From the NCBI GenBank assembly GCA_003509845.1, contig DOMR01000213.1, forward strand, positions 3,721-12,067: a DNA stretch of 8,347 bases. The letters are read 5' to 3'. The translations under genes and the position numbers were made by a program. Shown in pieces: positions 6,026 through 8,347 of this stretch. The number at the start of each line of letters is the position of its first letter. The first letter of the stretch is position 1. The notes beneath the pieces were generated by a model. That model saw only the letters and a program-made list of their open reading frames with translations, made no database searches and was not told the origin of the DNA. Origin of the DNA: Chitinophagaceae bacterium (GTDB lineage: Bacteria > Bacteroidota > Bacteroidia > Chitinophagales > Chitinophagaceae).

Positions 6026-7179
6026 TGGATTTTAGATTAACGGAAGAGCAATTAATGATTCAAAAAGCGGCGAGTGAATTTGCACAACAACAATGTTTGC
6101 CAGGAGTTATTGAAAGAGACGAGCTGCAAAAATTTCCCAAAAATCAAATTGAACAATTAGCGGATTTAGGTTTTTTAGGTATGATGACTGCACCTGAATT
6201 TGGTGGTGCAGGAATGGATACCGTATCCTATGTATTAGCAATGGAAGAAATTTCAAAAATTGATGCAAGTGTGAGTGTTTGTATGAGTGTGAATAATAGT
6301 TTAGTGTGTTGGGGCTTGGAACATTATGGAACTGATTTTCAAAAACAAAAATATTTAACCCCGTTAGCACAGGGAAAAAAAGAGGGGGAATTGTATTTAG
6401 GCGCTTTTTTATTAAGTGAACCAGAAGCAGGAAGTGATGCAACACATCAGCATACATCAGCCGCGGATAAAGGGGATCATTATATTTTAAATGGGGTTAA
6501 AAATTGGATCACCAATGGATCAAGTGCTTCCGTTTATTTAGTGATGGCGCAAACTGATGCTAGTAAAGGGCCCAAAGGGATTAATGCATTTATTGTTGAA
6601 AAAAATACGCCGGGTGTAACCGTGGGGCCGAAGGAAAATAAAATGGGTATACGCGGCAGTGATACACATGCCGTTTCATTTACGGATGTGGTCGTGTCGA
6701 AACTAAATCAAATTGGGGCAGATGGGTTTGGTTTTAATTTTGCAATGAAAACCTTGAATGGAGGGCGAATAGGAATAGCAGCACAAGCATTAGGTATTGC
6801 TAGCGGTGCGTATGAATTAGCATTGGCGTATAGTAAACAACGCCAATCATTTGGAAAGCCGATACATGAACATCAGGCAATTCAATTTAAGTTAGCCGAA
6901 ATGGCCACGCGTATTCAAACAGCCAGATTTTTATGTTATCATGCAGCATGGGAAAAGGACAATGGAATGGATTATACTTTATCTGCAGCCATGGCAAAAT
7001 TACATGCAAGTGATACAGCAATGTGGGTGACCACCGAAGCAGTGCAAGTGCATGGTGGGTATGGTTTTGTTAAAGAATTTCATGTGGAAAGGTTAATGCG
7101 TGATGCAAAAATTACACAAATTTACGAAGGTACGTCTGAGATACAGAAAATGGTGATTGGCCGAAGTATTACCAAATAA
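6025..7179 (+). CDS. Acyl-CoA dehydrogenase, short-chain (butyryl-CoA-type)
   Basis: This FAD enzyme introduces the alpha-beta double bond into an acyl-CoA and passes electrons to electron-transfer flavoprotein, in fatty-acid or branched-chain amino-acid breakdown. The 384 residues show the full family plan: an N-terminal helical domain (about 1-120), the beta domain with LSEPEAGSD (130-138) and WITNG (161-165), and the C-terminal helical domain. QSFGKPI (274-280) and QVHGGYGF (341-348) belong to FAD and dimer contacts. Glu368 in IYEGTSEIQ is the catalytic base at the place used by short- and medium-chain enzymes. The linker GKKEGELYLGAF (117-128) is a few residues longer than in the shortest relatives. 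An in-frame TTG at 6019 is possible, but ATG 6025 gives the usual MDFRLTEEQ start. Two palindromes upstream suggest control by a repressor. Chain-length preference cannot be read from the sequence. Confidence 0.93.
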   Translation: MDFRLTEEQLMIQKAASEFAQQQCLPGVIERDELQKFPKNQIEQLADLGFLGMMTAPEFGGAGMDTVSYVLAMEEISKIDASVSVCMSVNNSLVCWGLEHYGTDFQKQKYLTPLAQGKKEGELYLGAFLLSEPEAGSDATHQHTSAADKGDHYILNGVKNWITNGSSASVYLVMAQTDASKGPKGINAFIVEKNTPGVTVGPKENKMGIRGSDTHAVSFTDVVVSKLNQIGADGFGFNFAMKTLNGGRIGIAAQALGIASGAYELALAYSKQRQSFGKPIHEHQAIQFKLAEMATRIQTARFLCYHAAWEKDNGMDYTLSAAMAKLHASDTAMWVTTEAVQVHGGYGFVKEFHVERLMRDAKITQIYEGTSEIQKMVIGRSITK

Positions 7180-7194
7180 TTTTAGTTTTAATCC

Positions 7195-7202
7195 TATTTT
7201 TG
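7195..7202 (+). promoter_or_regulatory. -7 promoter element upstream of yggS
   Basis: TATTTTTG fits the Bacteroidetes -7 pattern TAnnTTTG, and transcription would start near 7208. No TTG stands 17-23 bases before it, so the match rests on one element in T-rich sequence. Confidence 0.35.
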
Positions 7203-7205
7203 TGC

Positions 7206-7224
7206 AAAAGGGTGCGTCCCTTTT
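7206..7224 (+). promoter_or_regulatory. Hairpin between the acyl-CoA dehydrogenase gene and yggS
   Basis: AAAAGGG (7206-7212) and CCCTTTT (7218-7224) pair over 7 bp around a TGCGT loop. The T-run is short and belongs to the stem, followed by AAAG, so as a terminator for the gene on the left it is weak. If the -7 element at 7195-7202 is real, the hairpin would stand at the very 5' end of the yggS mRNA, where such structures can protect RNA from decay. Confidence 0.4.
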
Positions 7225-7247
7225 AAAGTATAGCATAATATATTTAG

Positions 7248-7922
7248 ATGTCTGTTAATATTGAATTTTATAAAGAAGTAACTACTTATTTACAATTAAA
7301 TAAAGTACAATTAATTGCGGTAAGCAAAACGAAGCCCAATCAAGATATTTTAGATTTACACCAATTGGGTCAAAAGGATTTTGGCGAAAACTATGTGCAG
7401 GAATTAGTCGATAAAGCCGCAGCATTACCTCAAGATATTCATTGGCATTTTATTGGGCATTTGCAATCTAATAAAGTTAAATACATAGCACCATTTGTAT
7501 ATTTAATACATGGGGTGGATAGTGAAAAGTTACTGATTGAAATCAACAAACAAGCCCAGAAAAATAATCGCATGATTGATGTGTTATTGCAAGTACATAT
7601 TGCATCAGAGGAAACAAAGTTTGGATTTGATGAATTGACTTTATTGGAGTTAATACAAAGCGGTCGATTAGTAAATTATACGAATATCAGATTGCGAGGA
7701 TTAATGGGAATGGCTTCTTTTTCTGATGACGCAGCATTAGTACAAAATGAATTTATTAGTTTAAATAATACTTATAAAAAAGCAAGTTCGCTTTTAAATA
7801 GGTCCCATTTTGATCAATTAAGTATGGGCATGAGTTCGGATTATAAATTGGCCATACAACAGGGTAGTAACATGGTGCGTATTGGAAGTTTATTATTTGG
7901 TGCCCGCGTTTATAATAAATAA
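7248..7922 (+). CDS. yggS: YggS/PLPBP family pyridoxal-phosphate homeostasis protein
   Basis: This cytoplasmic protein binds pyridoxal 5'-phosphate and keeps its free level balanced; loss in other bacteria disturbs vitamin B6 and amino-acid pools. It has the fold of the N-terminal domain of alanine racemase but no known enzyme activity. At 224 residues it is the usual family length. Lys27 in LIAVSKTKP carries the PLP. FGENYVQE (45-52), WHFIGHLQSNK (66-76), GLMGMA (151-156), LSMGMSSDYKLAI (191-203) and the phosphate-binding GSNMVRIGS (206-214) are all intact. The ATG start at 7248 gives a normal N-terminus. Its stop is 11 bases from that of the convergent amidohydrolase gene. Confidence 0.95.
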   Translation: MSVNIEFYKEVTTYLQLNKVQLIAVSKTKPNQDILDLHQLGQKDFGENYVQELVDKAAALPQDIHWHFIGHLQSNKVKYIAPFVYLIHGVDSEKLLIEINKQAQKNNRMIDVLLQVHIASEETKFGFDELTLLELIQSGRLVNYTNIRLRGLMGMASFSDDAALVQNEFISLNNTYKKASSLLNRSHFDQLSMGMSSDYKLAIQQGSNMVRIGSLLFGARVYNK

Positions 7923-7939
7923 ATATTTTTTATTTATTT
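7917..7939. terminator. A/T-only inverted repeat at the convergent gene ends
   Basis: AAATAAATA (7917-7925) and TATTTATTT (7931-7939) are perfect 9-bp inverted arms around a TTTTT loop. The repeat holds the stop codons of both yggS and the convergent amidohydrolase gene. Its symmetry and position suggest a shared two-way terminator, but a stem without any G-C pair is weak and low-complexity A/T sequence can give this by chance. Confidence 0.35.
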
Positions 7940-8347
7940 CGCTTTTGCATAATCGAAAACTAAATTACAAAAGGCTTTTACGCCAACTGTAAAGCCAGAT
8001 TCATCGATATAAAAATTGGGTGTATGATGCGGTGCAGCGTCTTTCGGATTTTTACCTGCAGGAAGTGCTCCTAGGTAAAAAAAGAAGCTTGGCGCTTTTG
8101 CACTAAAAAATGAAAAATCTTCTGCGCCGGTTTGCCAAGTGGTTTCAAAAACATTATTTGCGCCCGCTGCTTTAAATAGGGATGGTAATGTTTTTTTAAC
8201 CAAACTAGGTTCGTTATAAGTAACCAAGGTTTTTGTATCAATGGTTACATCAGCAGTTGCACCTGAGCTAGCTGCGATATTTTTTACGGTATTTCTTATT
8301 CTTTCATGCACTTCAGTTTGCATTTTTGAATCAAGGGTACGAATGGT
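7934..8347 (-). CDS. M20-family amidohydrolase, C-terminal part (cut by window edge)
   Basis: The gene continues beyond the right edge; 137 residues of its C-terminal end are visible. The first codons in the window read TIRTLDSKMQTEVHERIR, the stretch after the dimerisation domain in M20D peptidases of the hippurate hydrolase and N-acyl-amino-acid amidohydrolase type. An ATG at 8321-8323 is therefore an internal methionine and not the start. GAEDFSFF (fragment residues 74-81) and HHTPNFYIDE (107-116) are the usual C-terminal active-site motifs; the latter holds a metal-ligand histidine. The N-terminal catalytic Asp and Glu and any signal peptide lie outside. The enzyme probably removes acyl groups from amino acids or short peptides; the substrate cannot be told. 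It faces yggS tail to tail. Confidence 0.9.
   Translation of the reverse strand, partial: TIRTLDSKMQTEVHERIRNTVKNIAASSGATADVTIDTKTLVTYNEPSLVKKTLPSLFKAAGANNVFETTWQTGAEDFSFFSAKAPSFFFYLGALPAGKNPKDAAPHHTPNFYIDESGFTVGVKAFCNLVFDYAKAK

Noticed and set aside
8321..8323. ATG as the start of a 129-residue - strand gene
   Set aside because: The frame stays open to the window edge and the codons before it (TIRTLDSK) match the M20 family, so this is an internal methionine of a truncated gene.
1..8347. Mobile element, phage, CRISPR, toxin-antitoxin or defence system
   Set aside because: All genes are recognised housekeeping families with uniform composition; no transposase, integrase, repeat array or small paired genes were seen.

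Overview
This AT-rich window reads as an ordinary chromosomal segment from a member of the Bacteroidota, most likely a Chitinophagaceae-like lineage. The support is the long Bacteroidetes-type Lgt, the zinc-independent L31, a bacillithiol-type deacetylase (BshB1), the near absence of Shine-Dalgarno sequences, and several matches to the Bacteroidetes -7 promoter element TAnnTTTG. All eight complete genes lie on the + strand. A ninth gene, cut by the right edge, lies on the - strand. I see no mobile element, CRISPR array, tRNA, rRNA or phage gene, and no gap between genes longer than about 200 bases.

Layout. Bases 30-59 are a rho-independent terminator for a gene lying to the left. Next come lgt (prolipoprotein diacylglyceryl transferase) and yajQ, 10 bases apart and probably co-transcribed. 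rpmE2 (type B L31) is a single-gene unit with a good promoter, a leader hairpin and a strong terminator at 2177-2210. The next unit is bshB1-aguB-aguA, with gaps of 10 and about 22 bases. AguA and AguB together convert agmatine to putrescine, while BshB1 makes the GlcN-malate precursor of bacillithiol. A secreted lipoprotein N-acetylmuramoyl-L-alanine amidase of the AmiD type follows, then a short-chain-type acyl-CoA dehydrogenase, then a YggS/PLPBP pyridoxal-phosphate homeostasis protein. The window ends with the C-terminal part of an M20-family amidohydrolase facing yggS tail to tail.

How the genes fit together. Most are housekeeping functions: lipoprotein maturation, ribosome, low-molecular-weight thiol, polyamine, cell-wall turnover, fatty or branched-chain acyl-CoA oxidation and PLP balance. 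Apart from the AguA/AguB pair, the neighbours do not form one obvious pathway.

I did not find a convincing new protein system. The most interesting unexplained structure is in the control regions. Two perfect palindromes are packed into the 47 bases before the acyl-CoA dehydrogenase. A 7-bp hairpin sits in the rpmE2 leader. A 9-bp inverted repeat spans the bshB1 promoter. An A/T-only inverted repeat covers both stop codons at the convergent junction.
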